Counted from the first letter of the stretch, positions 17,328 through 26,742 are shown. The stretch: 64,000 bases of DNA from JASJBU01 sp963790775 (GCA_963790775.1 CAWBPR010000011.1:186001-250000), one strand, 5' to 3'. Notes: generated from the sequence alone by a model not told the origin. Numbers and translations: made by a program.

Positions 17328-18637
17328 TTATGGCTTTTCTGGTTGATTGTGCTGACGGGTGGAATCGCTCTCTATCCCCACTAACCGTTGGGCGCCATCC
17401 ATGAGTCCAAGCATCACCCAGAACATCGCATTGTAGGACCACCCGGTCCAGGGGACCCAATTCATTTGCCAGACCAGTGCAATCAGCGCCGCGAACCAGC
17501 CCAGAGCACTGATGCTGATTAACGAGGGTTCCGAACGGGCAAGTCGCAGGGCGACACGAAAGCCAGCAATAATCAATACAATGAATGCAAGCGCCCCCGG
17601 AATGCCGGTCTCTGCAGCACGCAGCAGAAAATCATTATGAACTCCAGAGACCCAGCCATCGAAGTCGCTTGGCAAATGACCTTTGAATACATGTGAATAG
17701 ACGCCGGGACCGACCCCGGTCAAAGGATTATCAGCAATGACATTGCCGGCAATCCGAATGAGGCCCCAGCGCTCTTCAAGTGTTGATTGACCGCTTTCAC
17801 TGCCATATTCACTGTCTATCCGTTCAAGCATCAAAGGGATAAGGATTGCGGACATCGTAACTGCAAATAATACGATCCAGGCCACTATGCTGCCCTTGAT
17901 GGAGCGGCTTCTTATGCTCTATACCACAATGGTGAAGATGCCGAGGGCGTATTTGATCCAAGCCGCCCTTGTAAAGGAAAGACCAACGGCTGTGGTGCCA
18001 AGTAACACAAGAATAATCGTCGGTAAGCGGGGAAAAACCTGCGTTTTGTTCAATACCAACGCGCAGGCAATCAACAGTGCCGGCATGATGAAACTCGTAA
18101 AACCAGCTGGATTTGTACTTACAGCACCCCCTGGTCGGGCTATCCTGCCTTCTTCCCATACTTGTCCGACCAGATCAAAAGTGATTCCTAAACTGCTCTG
18201 GATTATGTAGACAATCGATTGTGCTGCCAGCACAATGAAAAGCAGCTTTAATATTCGTTTAAAGTCTTCATGGGAATGAACAATATTGAGTGACAGCCAA
18301 TAAAGGAAATATAACTCGCAGCTGACTATCAGGTTCGCCAATCCCACAAAACGCTCAGAAGTGGTCGCCAGGGAGAGCATTGTTGTTGCAAACAGGGCGA
18401 TTATCGGGCCGCGCATGCTCCCGGCAAACCTGAAATCACTGACGCGGCCGGCGATTGCATACCATATCAACAGAGCGATACCGGCCAGGAAGACAACAGG
18501 TATACACAACCCACCGTTTATCCAGATCGCCTAGATAGACTACAAATAAGCCCATTATGATTGCTAAAGCAGCAAGTGATATCAGGGCTAGAACATGCTT
18601 TCCAGTGTGTGGCTGGTCGGATGAGGAAGTTCTAGGG
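17328..18637 (-). pseudogene. O-antigen ligase/polymerase family protein, frameshifted
   Basis: Two long pieces in different frames together make a Wzy_C/WaaL-type multi-spanning membrane protein. The downstream piece contains the typical ADNPLTGVGPGVYSHVF loop and HNDFLLRAAETGIPGAL, with the conserved histidine; the upstream piece has several membrane helices including VSDFRFAGSMRGPII. The frame changes near 17900 and again near 18510, where a third frame continues upstream with LALISLAALAIIMGLF but offers no clear start. O-antigen ligases transfer polymer from the lipid carrier to an acceptor in the periplasm. Together with the glycosyltransferase fragment it marks an abandoned polysaccharide locus. 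Sequencing error is an alternative for the two shifts. Confidence 0.65.
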
Positions 18638-19237
18638 GGAATTGATTTTTAGGCGTATTTATACACGTGTTGGCCAAGTACAGCACCCATGCAGGTTCTG
18701 CGAAATGAAAATGAAACAAATTCAGGGATGATTTTACAAAATAAAGGCCATCTTCCAGATTATGCTCGAGAAGTCTAGGCCAATCGTGATCGGAATGTCC
18801 CACTGGAACAGAAGTGGTTATCTTTCTGCCTGCCGGGCTATCCGGAAATGGACGGCAAGCGGCGTTGGGTGGACAATGTATGCCTGGAATGGCTTTGGCG
18901 CAGCGTAGAGCCAGGGAAAGACACTTGGCCTGGGTGGGCATACTCCCTGAGGCAATGCAATCAGAGAAATCTGAATGCCATTTGAGGCTATCCAGGATGT
19001 GGAATACAAATTGAAGAGTTTAACTTCTCTGTTGGTTGCTTGATCGGTCTTACCTGGGTTAAGAAAACACTGAAAAACTGATTTTCATTGCCGGCCGCAG
19101 TGTTGGCGTCACTCCACAAAACTATGGTGAGGTATTGATTAGGGAGCAGGTCAGGCCATAACTTTGTTTTGTGTCTCATTCATGTAGTATTTTGTGGTTG
19201 TGTTTTCTCTCGATTGTGGGTTTCATTGAGCACCAAT
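18638..19237. other. Degenerate region before surE
   Basis: About 600 bases without a gene I can name. On the minus strand an open frame of 118 codons (18588-18941) includes EDGLYFVKSSLNLFHFHF, which looks more protein-like than the other frames and could be a decayed polysaccharide gene, but I cannot assign it. The last 100 bases before surE should hold the promoter of the surE operon. Confidence 0.35.
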
Positions 19238-19984
19238 ATGAAGATTCTTTTGAGTAATGACGATGGCTACCAGGCGCCAGGACTGGTGGCGCTTGCCGAA
19301 AAACTGTCGTCCTTGGGGGAGGTTATGGTGGTAGCGCCGGAAAGAGACCGCAGCGGCGCCAGTAATTCACTGACTCTAAACCATCCGTTGAGACCCTGTC
19401 GCATGGACAATGGTTTCATTCGGGTGGACGGAACCCCCACTGATTGCGTGCATCTGGCTATTACCGGTTTACTCGAGGACGAGCCGGATATCGTCGTCTC
19501 TGGTATCAATGCAGGACCGAATATGGGTGATGATGTGCTTTACTCGGGGACCGTGGCGGCTGCCACCGAAGGGCGTTTTCTGGGTTTACCGGCAATCGCG
19601 ATTTCCATGAATTCGTTTCTGCCTGAATATTTTGCGACTGGTGCCAGGGTGGCATATGAGCTGGTCAGCCGGCTTCAGGAAGAGCCTCTATCCACGGACG
19701 TCATCTTAAATGTGAATGTACCCGATCTTGCTTATCAGGATTTAAAAGGATTTCAAGCCACCCGTTTAGGGCACCGGCATAAGGCAGAGCCGGTGGTAAA
19801 GACGGAGGACCCCAGAGGGAAAACGATTTATTGGGTCGGCCCTGCCGGGGCGGAGCAGGATGCCGGGCCTGGCACCGACTTTCATGCGGTGCGGGAGGGT
19901 TTTGTCTCTGTTACCCCGCTGCAGGTTGATCTGACTCGGCACAATGCACTTGATACAGTAAGGGAATGGTTGGGCAGTTCATGA
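19238..19984 (+). CDS. surE: 5'-nucleotidase SurE
   Basis: A 248-residue protein starting MKILLSNDDGYQAPG, the hallmark of SurE, with the metal-binding aspartates at residues 8-9, the serine in DRSGASNSLTL, and the NAGPNMGDDVLYSGTV loop. SurE removes phosphate from nucleoside 5'- and 3'-monophosphates and contributes to stress survival. An earlier in-frame start would add 23 residues with no counterpart in the family. Its stop overlaps the start of pcm (ATGA). The gene opens the conserved surE-pcm-yqaA-nlpD-rpoS run. Confidence 0.96.
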   Translation: MKILLSNDDGYQAPGLVALAEKLSSLGEVMVVAPERDRSGASNSLTLNHPLRPCRMDNGFIRVDGTPTDCVHLAITGLLEDEPDIVVSGINAGPNMGDDVLYSGTVAAATEGRFLGLPAIAISMNSFLPEYFATGARVAYELVSRLQEEPLSTDVILNVNVPDLAYQDLKGFQATRLGHRHKAEPVVKTEDPRGKTIYWVGPAGAEQDAGPGTDFHAVREGFVSVTPLQVDLTRHNALDTVREWLGSS

Positions 19985-20643
19985 TAAGGCAGGAGCATCA
20001 AGGGATAGGCATGACCTCCCAGCGGACCCGAGAGCGACTGATTAAGCGGATTAGAGCCCAGGGTGTGCGGAATCCGGTTGTACTGGAGGCGATGCGTAAT
20101 ACGCCGCGGCACATGTTTGTGGAGGAGGCGTTGGCGAGTCGCGCCTATGAGGACACCGCTTTGCCTATTGGTCATGGCCAGACAATTTCCCAGCCGTATA
20201 CCGTGGCGCGTATGACCGAGGCCTTGATCGAAGGGGGGACTCTCGATACCGTGCTGGAGATAGGCACCGGATCGGGTTTCCAGTGCGCGATTCTGGCCCA
20301 ACTGGCGAGAAGGGTCTATAGCATAGAGCGGATTGCAGCCTTATTGGAGATGGCCAGAGGAAGATTTCGGGAACTTGGTCTGCGGAATATCCATCTTAAA
20401 CATAGTGACGGCGGTATTGGGTTGCCTGAATATGCGCCATTCGATGGAATTTTGGTGACAGCTGCGCCGGAGGGGATTCCGCAATCCCTGTTGACGCAGC
20501 TTAAACCGGGAGGGAGGCTGGTGTTGCCGACGAAAGTCCGTGGAGGACAGGTTTTGATGCGTATAACACATACTGAGCAGGGTTTTGAACAGGAACAGCT
20601 GGAAACTGCCAATTTTGTTCCATTGGTTCGAGGGGTTGTTTAA
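19981..20643 (+). CDS. pcm: Protein-L-isoaspartate O-methyltransferase
   Basis: A 220-residue enzyme with the SAM-binding motif VLEIGTGSGFQ and the substrate loop GHGQTISQPY. It methylates isoaspartyl residues formed by protein ageing so they can be repaired. The start chosen overlaps the surE stop; an internal ATG ten codons on (MTSQRTRERL) fits the usual family start and may be the real one. Position between surE and yqaA matches the standard gammaproteobacterial stationary-phase cluster. Confidence 0.95.
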   Translation: MIRQEHQGIGMTSQRTRERLIKRIRAQGVRNPVVLEAMRNTPRHMFVEEALASRAYEDTALPIGHGQTISQPYTVARMTEALIEGGTLDTVLEIGTGSGFQCAILAQLARRVYSIERIAALLEMARGRFRELGLRNIHLKHSDGGIGLPEYAPFDGILVTAAPEGIPQSLLTQLKPGGRLVLPTKVRGGQVLMRITHTEQGFEQEQLETANFVPLVRGVV

Positions 20644-21219
20644 ATGCGCCTGTTCTCAGCTCTGTATGAACGCACCATGAAATGGTCCAGGCACCCTCAC
20701 GCCCCCAGGTATCTGGCTGGCCTGAGTTTTGCTGAATCCTCATTCTTTCCGATTCCCCCGGACGTGATGCTTGCGCCGATGAGCCTGGCAACCCCCCAAA
20801 AGGCCTGGTATTTTGCAGGGCTGACTACACTGGCGTCTGTCCTGGGTGGGTTGCTGGGATACCTGATCGGCATCTTTGCTTTTGATCTGATTCAACCCTG
20901 GTTGCATGACCTGGGGTACTGGGATGCCTATCTGCATGCAAAATCATGGTTTGACGAGTGGGGCTTCTGGGCGATATTTCTGGCTGGTTTCTCGCCGATT
21001 CCGTATAAGGTTTTCACCATAACAGCCGGCGTTATCGCCATGGCGCTCTTGCCTTTCGTGATCGCTTCAACCATTGGCCGCGGTGCACGTTTCTTTCTCG
21101 TTGCGGCATTGATGGCCTGGGGTGGTGAGCGTATGGAAGCAGCATTGCATCGGTATGTCGATCGCCTGGGCTGGTTACTGATTTTGGTATTCATGTTGGC
21201 GTTCCTGTATTTCAAGTAG
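20644..21219 (+). CDS. yqaA: YqaA-family (DedA/SNARE-associated) inner-membrane protein
   Basis: A 191-residue membrane protein beginning directly after the pcm stop. It has the DedA-type signature FAESSFFPIPPDV near residue 33, then GLLGYLIGIFAFD and a reentrant GFSPIPYKVFTITAG segment, and about four or five hydrophobic stretches. Relatives are thought to move or flip lipid carriers or phospholipids, though this small subfamily is not characterised. The gene is part of the surE-to-rpoS operon. Confidence 0.88.
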   Translation: MRLFSALYERTMKWSRHPHAPRYLAGLSFAESSFFPIPPDVMLAPMSLATPQKAWYFAGLTTLASVLGGLLGYLIGIFAFDLIQPWLHDLGYWDAYLHAKSWFDEWGFWAIFLAGFSPIPYKVFTITAGVIAMALLPFVIASTIGRGARFFLVAALMAWGGERMEAALHRYVDRLGWLLILVFMLAFLYFK

Positions 21220-21243
21220 ACTGACGCAGAGGATGGCAAAGAC

Positions 21244-22083
21244 TTGAATCCAACCAGTGTCAATTCGACAGGAAGGATAGGGGCAAGCGTATGCTTATTT
21301 AGCCTGGTGATCTTTTTGTGTCTGCTTGCGGCGTGCACGAGTCGAGGTGTTGCGCCGGTGTATAACCGGGGCGCAGCATCCAGCTATTCCGAGAAAGCCA
21401 AAAAGCCAGGTTACTATAAGGTAAAGTCCGGAGACACTCTCTATTCGATAGCTTGGCGCTATCGGGTGGATTATCATCTGCTGGCCGGCTGGAACAGGAT
21501 CAAGGGACCCAAATACCGGATCTATCAAGGACAGTGGTTACGGCTTTATCCCCCGTCAACTTCGCGCCAGACGCAGCATACAAAAAAAAGAATCTCTACC
21601 AGCCCGACAGAGGTAAAAAAAGTACCACCAGTTGTTGCTGTAAAATCGCAACCTACTGTTCCAATATCGAAAACAATAAAACCGAAAGAGGGCGGCGCTG
21701 GAAAGCTCAAGTTAAATTGGCATTGGCCGACCAATGGAAAAGTAGTACAGACCTATTCGGCAAAGGATACTGCGCGAAAAGGCATCTGGATAACCGGTTC
21801 TTCCGGACAGCCAGTGGTTGCAGCGGAAAGTGGTAAGGTGGTCTATAGCGGGAGTGGACTCGTCGGGTATGGAAATCTTATTATCATTAAACACAATAAT
21901 AACTATCTCAGCGCATACGGTTATAACAAGAAATTGCTTGTTAAAGAGGGAGATAAGGTGTTGAAAGGCGAACGTATTGCCCAGATGGGAGCTCCGAGAA
22001 ATGATGCGGATCCTGTATTGCATTTTGAAATCAGAAAACAGGGCAAACCACTCGACCCTTTGTCTTTACTGCCAAGAAAATAA
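21244..22083 (+). CDS. nlpD: NlpD-like lipoprotein, LysM plus degenerate M23 domain
   Basis: A 279-residue outer-membrane lipoprotein. The lipobox LLAAC gives a lipidated cysteine at residue 31; a LysM peptidoglycan-binding domain spans about 57-101 (KVKSGDTLYSIAWRY); an M23/LytM domain covers about 170-275. The zinc ligands of active M23 enzymes are not all kept: GIWITG replaces the first histidine motif. That is typical for NlpD, which activates the amidase AmiC at division rather than cutting peptidoglycan itself. Translation appears to start at TTG. As in many gammaproteobacteria it lies directly before rpoS, and the main rpoS promoter often sits inside nlpD. Confidence 0.93.
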   Translation: MNPTSVNSTGRIGASVCLFSLVIFLCLLAACTSRGVAPVYNRGAASSYSEKAKKPGYYKVKSGDTLYSIAWRYRVDYHLLAGWNRIKGPKYRIYQGQWLRLYPPSTSRQTQHTKKRISTSPTEVKKVPPVVAVKSQPTVPISKTIKPKEGGAGKLKLNWHWPTNGKVVQTYSAKDTARKGIWITGSSGQPVVAAESGKVVYSGSGLVGYGNLIIIKHNNNYLSAYGYNKKLLVKEGDKVLKGERIAQMGAPRNDADPVLHFEIRKQGKPLDPLSLLPRK

Positions 22084-22116
22084 TCAGGGTTATGAGTCAG
22101 CCTGTGGAGGGGAGTG

Positions 22117-23115
22117 ATGAGTGAAGAACGCGAAGAAGAGGAAAGCATTGACGTGGAAGTTGAATCTGAAGAACTGTTGGTTGATGATCCTGTGATGACA
22201 GAGGAGCCAATAGAGTTAGAAGCAGAGGAAGAACCGAAGAAGGTTGCGGCCAAAAAAAGTAAGACTGCTGAGCCCAGTGAGTCTCAAATGGATGCCACAC
22301 GGCTCTATCTGAATGAAATCGGTATTTCAAAGCTTCTCACGGCAGAGGAAGAGGTGTTCTTTGCCCGTCTTGCCCAGAAAGGCGATCAGCCTGCACGTCA
22401 GCGGATGATTGAGAGCAATCTGAGGTTGGTGGTTAAAATAGCCAGGCGCTATATGAACCGCGGCTTGGCGCTGCTTGATTTGATCGAAGAGGGTAATCTT
22501 GGATTGATCCGGGCAGTAGAGAAATTCGATCCAGAACGGGGCTTTCGGTTTTCGACCTATGCAACCTGGTGGATACGCCAGACCATAGAGCGCGCCATCA
22601 TGAACCAAACGCGCACCATCCGCCTGCCTATCCATGTTGTAAAAGAGATTAACGTCTATCTGCGCGCCGCCCGGCAGCTTTCCCAGAGACTCGACCATGA
22701 GCCAAGTTCGGAAGAGATTGCCGATCTGCTGGACAGGCCTATCAACGAAGTGAAGCGCATGCTGGGTCTGAATGAGCGCGTCACGTCCGTCGATACGCCA
22801 TTCGGCAAAGATGCGGATAAACCGCTGTTGGACACCATTGCGGATGATAAGGCGCAGGACCCTACCATCGGGATTCAGAATGATGGCCTGCAGGAGAACC
22901 TGGACATATGGCTAAGCAAGCTGAATGACAAGCAGCGGGAAGTGGTTGAAAGGCGTTTCGGGCTCCATGGATACGAAAATTCTACCCTGGAACAGGTAGC
23001 CAATGAGCTTGGTGTGACCCGTGAAAGGGTTCGCCAGATTCAAATGGACGCACTGCGTCGGTTGCGGGACATCCTTGAGCGGGATGGTTTTTCCGTGGAT
23101 GCCATCTTTAAGTGA
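22117..23115 (+). CDS. rpoS: RNA polymerase sigma factor RpoS
   Basis: A 332-residue sigma-70-family protein. After an acidic N-terminal stretch come region 2 (DLIEEGNLGLIRAVEKFD and RFSTYATWWIRQTIERA), region 3 and region 4 with the helix-turn-helix LEQVANELGVTRERVRQIQ. The size and position after nlpD identify it as the stationary-phase/stress factor. The ATG is preceded by GGAGGGGAG; a GTG one codon earlier is also possible. The acidic leader (many Glu/Asp in the first 45 residues) is longer than in E. coli. Confidence 0.96.
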   Translation: MSEEREEEESIDVEVESEELLVDDPVMTEEPIELEAEEEPKKVAAKKSKTAEPSESQMDATRLYLNEIGISKLLTAEEEVFFARLAQKGDQPARQRMIESNLRLVVKIARRYMNRGLALLDLIEEGNLGLIRAVEKFDPERGFRFSTYATWWIRQTIERAIMNQTRTIRLPIHVVKEINVYLRAARQLSQRLDHEPSSEEIADLLDRPINEVKRMLGLNERVTSVDTPFGKDADKPLLDTIADDKAQDPTIGIQNDGLQENLDIWLSKLNDKQREVVERRFGLHGYENSTLEQVANELGVTRERVRQIQMDALRRLRDILERDGFSVDAIFK

Positions 23116-23214
23116 TTCATTGCCACCACACGAGCGACGCTTGCATCAGCTCACCTGAACCAGATTAAACTACAAATGCATTCAGGCGGGTTTAGTGGTC
23201 GACTGGAAAATCAA

Positions 23215-23228
23215 TTGATCTAGATCAA
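23215..23228 (+). promoter_or_regulatory. Perfect FNR/Anr box upstream of ccoNOQP
   Basis: TTGATCTAGATCAA matches the FNR consensus TTGAT-N4-ATCAA in every base. It lies about 215 bases before the ccoN start. A possible -10 (CAATAT, 23254-23259) would put the site near -43, as in class II FNR-activated promoters. The expected effect is induction of the cbb3 oxidase when oxygen is low. Confidence 0.85.
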
Positions 23229-23260
23229 TAAAAACAGCTGACGGTTTTAAAAACAATATA

Positions 23261-23290
23261 CCAATCAATATGTTATATGACATATATTGG
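23261..23290. repeat. Imperfect inverted repeat downstream of the FNR box
   Basis: CCAATCAATATGT and ACATATATTGG form an imperfect inverted repeat around a six-base centre, close to the predicted transcription start of ccoN. It may be a second operator or a 5' leader hairpin. Confidence 0.4.
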
Positions 23291-23441
23291 GTATGTTAAA
23301 TCCCCTATCTTCCTTGACATTTTACTCTATACAGGGTGAGATATGCCGGTCTTTGCCTGGCGTCTCGTTAGGTACCGACATGGGGAGTTTCCCAACAAAA
23401 ATTTCTTTCCATTTCTAAAATCTGTTTATAGAGGGGGGTCC

Positions 23442-24875
23442 ATGGACGCCGTAGCCGAGCAGAAATACAATCTTGGTGTTGTTCGCTGGTTTACCGTCAT
23501 GGCAGTTGTCTACCTCGTTGTAGGTACGCTCGTGGGTACTTATATTGCCTCCGAGCTGGCATGGCCATTTCTGAACTTCGATATTCCGTATATAACCTTC
23601 GGGCGCTTGCGTCCACTTCACACCAATGCAGTCATCTTTGCCTTTGGCGGTAGTGTGTTGATGGCTACCTCATTCTACAGCGTACAACGTACCTGTGGTG
23701 TAAGCCTCTGGAGCGACAAGCTGGCCTGGTTTGTTTTCTGGGGTTGGAATCTGATCATTGTGTCTGCGGTCATTACCCTGCCGTTGGGTATCAATCAGAC
23801 CAAGGAATATGCCGAACTGGAGTGGCCGATCGACCTGGCGATTGCTGTCGTCTGGCTGGCTTACATGTTCAATTTTGTCATGACCCTGGCAACACGCAAG
23901 TCATCCCACATCTATGTGTCCAACTGGTTCTTCCTGGCGATGATGATCATGATCACCTATCTGCATGTGGTGAACAGCCTGGCTATCCCGGTGAGTCTCT
24001 TCAAGTCGTATTCGCTATTCTCCGGTGTGCAGGATGCCATGATCCAGTGGTGGTGGGGGCATAATGCGGTAGGTTTCTACCTGACCGCAGGTTTTCTCGG
24101 CATCATGTACTACTTCGTGCCCAAGCAGGCGGGTCGTCCGGTCTACTCTTATCGTTTATCGGTAATCCACTTCTGGGCCCTGACCTTCGGTTATGTCTGG
24201 CTGGGTGCTCATCACCTGCAATACACCGCTCTTCCTGACTGGACCGGTTCTCTGGGTGCGGCAGTTTCCATCGCCATGATCATCCCTTCCTGGGGTGGTG
24301 CGGTGAACGGTATGATGACCCTCTCCGGCGCCTGGGATCGTCTGCGGACTGACTATATCCTGCGCTTCCTGATCATGTCCCTGGCCTTCTATGCCATGTC
24401 GACCTTTGAAGGCCCGATCATGTCGATCAAGACGGTTAATGCCTTGTCTCATTACACCGACTGGACCGTGGGTCACGTGCATTCCGGTGCCTTGGGTTGG
24501 GTGGCCATGGTTGCCATCGGCGCGATCTATCACCTGATGATGAAAACCTTCCATACCCAAATGTGGTCCATGAAGCTCATCAATGCCCATTTCTGGACGG
24601 CCACCATCGGTACCGTTATCTATATCGTTGCGATGTGGGTATCCGGCATCATGCAGGGCCTGATGTGGCGCGCTTACGACGAGTACGGCACCCTGGCCTA
24701 TACCTTTGCAGAGTCAGTTGAGGCCATGCACCCCTATTACGCAATGCGTGCAGTGGGCGGGATGATCTTCGTGGCAGGCGCTTTGCTGATGCTGATCAAT
24801 GTATTGATGACGGTCCGTAAGGCCGCCAGTGAAGGCAGTCTGCAGCAGGCGCGCACTGCTTCAGCCACTGCTTAA
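23442..24875 (+). CDS. ccoN: cbb3-type cytochrome c oxidase subunit I
   Basis: A 477-residue haem-copper oxidase catalytic subunit with about twelve membrane helices. Haem and copper ligands are visible: LRPLHTNAVIF early, WWWGHNAVGFYLTAG in the centre, the two-histidine segment GAHHLQY and the VGHVHSGALGW pair late. It reduces oxygen to water at a haem b-copper site and pumps protons, with high oxygen affinity. The ATG with GAGGGGGG just upstream was chosen over an earlier frame start that adds 33 residues. It is the first gene of ccoNOQP. Confidence 0.97.
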   Translation: MDAVAEQKYNLGVVRWFTVMAVVYLVVGTLVGTYIASELAWPFLNFDIPYITFGRLRPLHTNAVIFAFGGSVLMATSFYSVQRTCGVSLWSDKLAWFVFWGWNLIIVSAVITLPLGINQTKEYAELEWPIDLAIAVVWLAYMFNFVMTLATRKSSHIYVSNWFFLAMMIMITYLHVVNSLAIPVSLFKSYSLFSGVQDAMIQWWWGHNAVGFYLTAGFLGIMYYFVPKQAGRPVYSYRLSVIHFWALTFGYVWLGAHHLQYTALPDWTGSLGAAVSIAMIIPSWGGAVNGMMTLSGAWDRLRTDYILRFLIMSLAFYAMSTFEGPIMSIKTVNALSHYTDWTVGHVHSGALGWVAMVAIGAIYHLMMKTFHTQMWSMKLINAHFWTATIGTVIYIVAMWVSGIMQGLMWRAYDEYGTLAYTFAESVEAMHPYYAMRAVGGMIFVAGALLMLINVLMTVRKAASEGSLQQARTASATA

Positions 24876-24889
24876 TTAGGGGATTCAAA

Positions 24890-25603
24890 ATGGCTAAAGA
24901 TACTCAAGCAATTGGCATGCAAGAAAGGGTTGAGAAGAACATTTGGTTGTTGGTCTTCTTCACAGCCATCGCTGTTTCTATCGGTGGTATCGTTGAAATC
25001 GTGCCGCTTTTTCTGATCGATAAAACCTTCGAGCACAACAGTGCGCCAGAACTGGTCTGGCAGCGTCAGGCAGGTCAGAGCCTGGCTGATCACCAGCCGG
25101 GTGATGGTATACGTCCTTATACCGCCCTGGAACTGGCGGGGCGTGACGTATATCAAAGGGAAGGCTGCTATCTCTGTCACTCGCAGATGATTCGGCCGTT
25201 CCGGGATGAGAAAGAGCGTTATGGCCACTACTCCCTGGCGTCTGAATCCATGTATGACCACCCCTTCCAATGGGGTTCCAAGCGTACTGGACCTGACTTC
25301 GCAAGGCTGGGTGGCAAGTATTCTGATGACTGGCATCGTAAGCATTTACGGGCTCCTCGCTCGGTAGTGCCCGAGTCGGTGATGCCGAATTATCCCTGGC
25401 TGAAAGACAATTCAGTCGCGGACGTGGATATGGCGGCGCGCTTCAAGGTCATGCGGTTGATGGGGGTTCCTTACACAGATGAGGATATCGCCAGCGCCAA
25501 TGCTGAGTTGAAGGGCAAGAATGAGGAGGATGCAATGGTGGCCTATTTGCAGGTGCTGGGCACCATGGCCAAACTGGACGAAAACAAGGCTTATCGTGAG
25601 TAG
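24890..25603 (+). CDS. ccoO: cbb3 oxidase subunit II, mono-haem cytochrome c
   Basis: A 237-residue membrane-anchored c-type cytochrome. One N-terminal helix (about 19-41) is followed by a periplasmic domain with a single haem motif CYLCH at residues 93-97 and the distal methionine probably within ESVMPNYPW. It passes electrons from CcoP to CcoN. The length and the MIRPF and HPFQWGSKRTGPD segments are typical. It starts 14 bases after ccoN. Confidence 0.97.
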   Translation: MAKDTQAIGMQERVEKNIWLLVFFTAIAVSIGGIVEIVPLFLIDKTFEHNSAPELVWQRQAGQSLADHQPGDGIRPYTALELAGRDVYQREGCYLCHSQMIRPFRDEKERYGHYSLASESMYDHPFQWGSKRTGPDFARLGGKYSDDWHRKHLRAPRSVVPESVMPNYPWLKDNSVADVDMAARFKVMRLMGVPYTDEDIASANAELKGKNEEDAMVAYLQVLGTMAKLDENKAYRE

Positions 25604-25607
25604 TCTG

Positions 25608-25820
25608 ATGAGTAATTTGGCTGAGTACTTTCATACCGATTGGGCGGCCATGACCACCAACGATTGGATTGGTCTGATCATGACAGTGGTCACCTTCCTC
25701 CTGATGGTGGGCTTGTACTTCTATGCATTGCGTCCAAAAAATCGGGAGAAACTGGAGAAAAACCGGTTTATACCGATGGATGAAGACAGAACAGATAGCG
25801 GAGATAAAAATGGCGGATAA
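25608..25820 (+). CDS. ccoQ: cbb3 oxidase small subunit CcoQ
   Basis: A 70-residue protein with one membrane helix (about residues 22-40) and a short charged C-terminal tail, in the usual place between ccoO and ccoP. CcoQ stabilises the complex, mainly the CcoP association. It starts five bases after the ccoO stop and its end overlaps the start of ccoP by eleven bases. The N-terminus is longer than in most CcoQ proteins. Confidence 0.88.
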   Translation: MSNLAEYFHTDWAAMTTNDWIGLIMTVVTFLLMVGLYFYALRPKNREKLEKNRFIPMDEDRTDSGDKNGG

Positions 25821-26661
25821 AAATCCATTTCCGGGTGAAAACAATACCGGACACATATGGGACGACAATATCCGGGAGCTTGACAATCCTCCCCCACGCT
25901 GGTGGATGATCGCCTTCTGGGCCTCCATCATCTGGTTCATTGGCTATGGTGTGCTCTATCCCATGTACCCGATCGGCCAGGAACCCACCAAAGGTATCAT
26001 GGGATGGACGCAGATCAAAGAGTATCAGGATGGTCTCGACGAGGTTAAGGCTGTCCGTGCTGAGTATGAAAGCCAGCTACAGGGGATGAGCGCCAAGGAA
26101 ATCCTGGCTAATCCGGGGCTGGCTGATTATACCGTTGCATCCGCCAAAGTGTTGTTTGGCGACAATTGCGCAGCCTGTCATGGCGGCGGCGGCCAGGGAG
26201 GTCCTGGCTTTCCTGTGTTGGCGGACGATGACTGGTTATATGGCGGAGCCATCGAAAATATCGAGCAGACCATTACGATGGGCCGCAAAGGCATCATGAC
26301 CGCGCATGGTAAAATCCTTTCAGAAGCTGAGCTGGATTCACTGGCTAAGGCGATAGTGGATGGCAAGCCCTCGTCGGACCCGAATTTCATGAATAAGGGC
26401 TGTATCGCCTGTCATGGAATGGATGGAAAAGGTATGGCTGTGTTGGGTTCCGCCAATCTGACGGACGGCATCTACCGTTTTGTACCCGAGGGTGACCAGA
26501 CAGTCCTGGATAGTGTGAAATACACCATCAAGCACGGTGTAAATGATGTCACTGATCCTATGACTCGTGAAGCAGTCATGCCGGCCTTTGGCGAAAGACT
26601 CTCTAAAAACGACATCAAAAAGCTGGCTGTATATGTCTACAAGTTTGGTGGTGGACAATAG
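25810..26661 (+). CDS. ccoP: cbb3 oxidase subunit III, di-haem cytochrome c
   Basis: A 283-residue protein with an N-terminal membrane helix (about 31-51) after the family motif GHIWDDNIRELDNPPPRWW, and two periplasmic cytochrome c domains with haem sites CAACH (120-124) and CIACH (198-202). It accepts electrons from soluble cytochromes or the bc1 complex. The start overlaps the end of ccoQ. All motifs are intact. Confidence 0.97.
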   Translation: MADKNPFPGENNTGHIWDDNIRELDNPPPRWWMIAFWASIIWFIGYGVLYPMYPIGQEPTKGIMGWTQIKEYQDGLDEVKAVRAEYESQLQGMSAKEILANPGLADYTVASAKVLFGDNCAACHGGGGQGGPGFPVLADDDWLYGGAIENIEQTITMGRKGIMTAHGKILSEAELDSLAKAIVDGKPSSDPNFMNKGCIACHGMDGKGMAVLGSANLTDGIYRFVPEGDQTVLDSVKYTIKHGVNDVTDPMTREAVMPAFGERLSKNDIKKLAVYVYKFGGGQ

Positions 26662-26692
26662 ACGCTCGGCCGGTTTCAGTTAACTTCTAATT

Positions 26693-26720
26693 GAGCTTTG
26701 GGGGGTAAGCCCCCAAGCTC
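26693..26720 (+). promoter_or_regulatory. Intergenic hairpin between ccoP and the small membrane gene
   Basis: GAGCTT-t-GGGGG and CCCCC-AAGCTC pair into an eleven-base-pair stem with one bulge and a five-base loop. It is followed by no T run, so it is more likely a transcript-stabilising or partial-attenuation element than a terminator. Confidence 0.55.
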
Positions 26721-26742
26721 GCGTGAAAATGAGGGGAACGTC

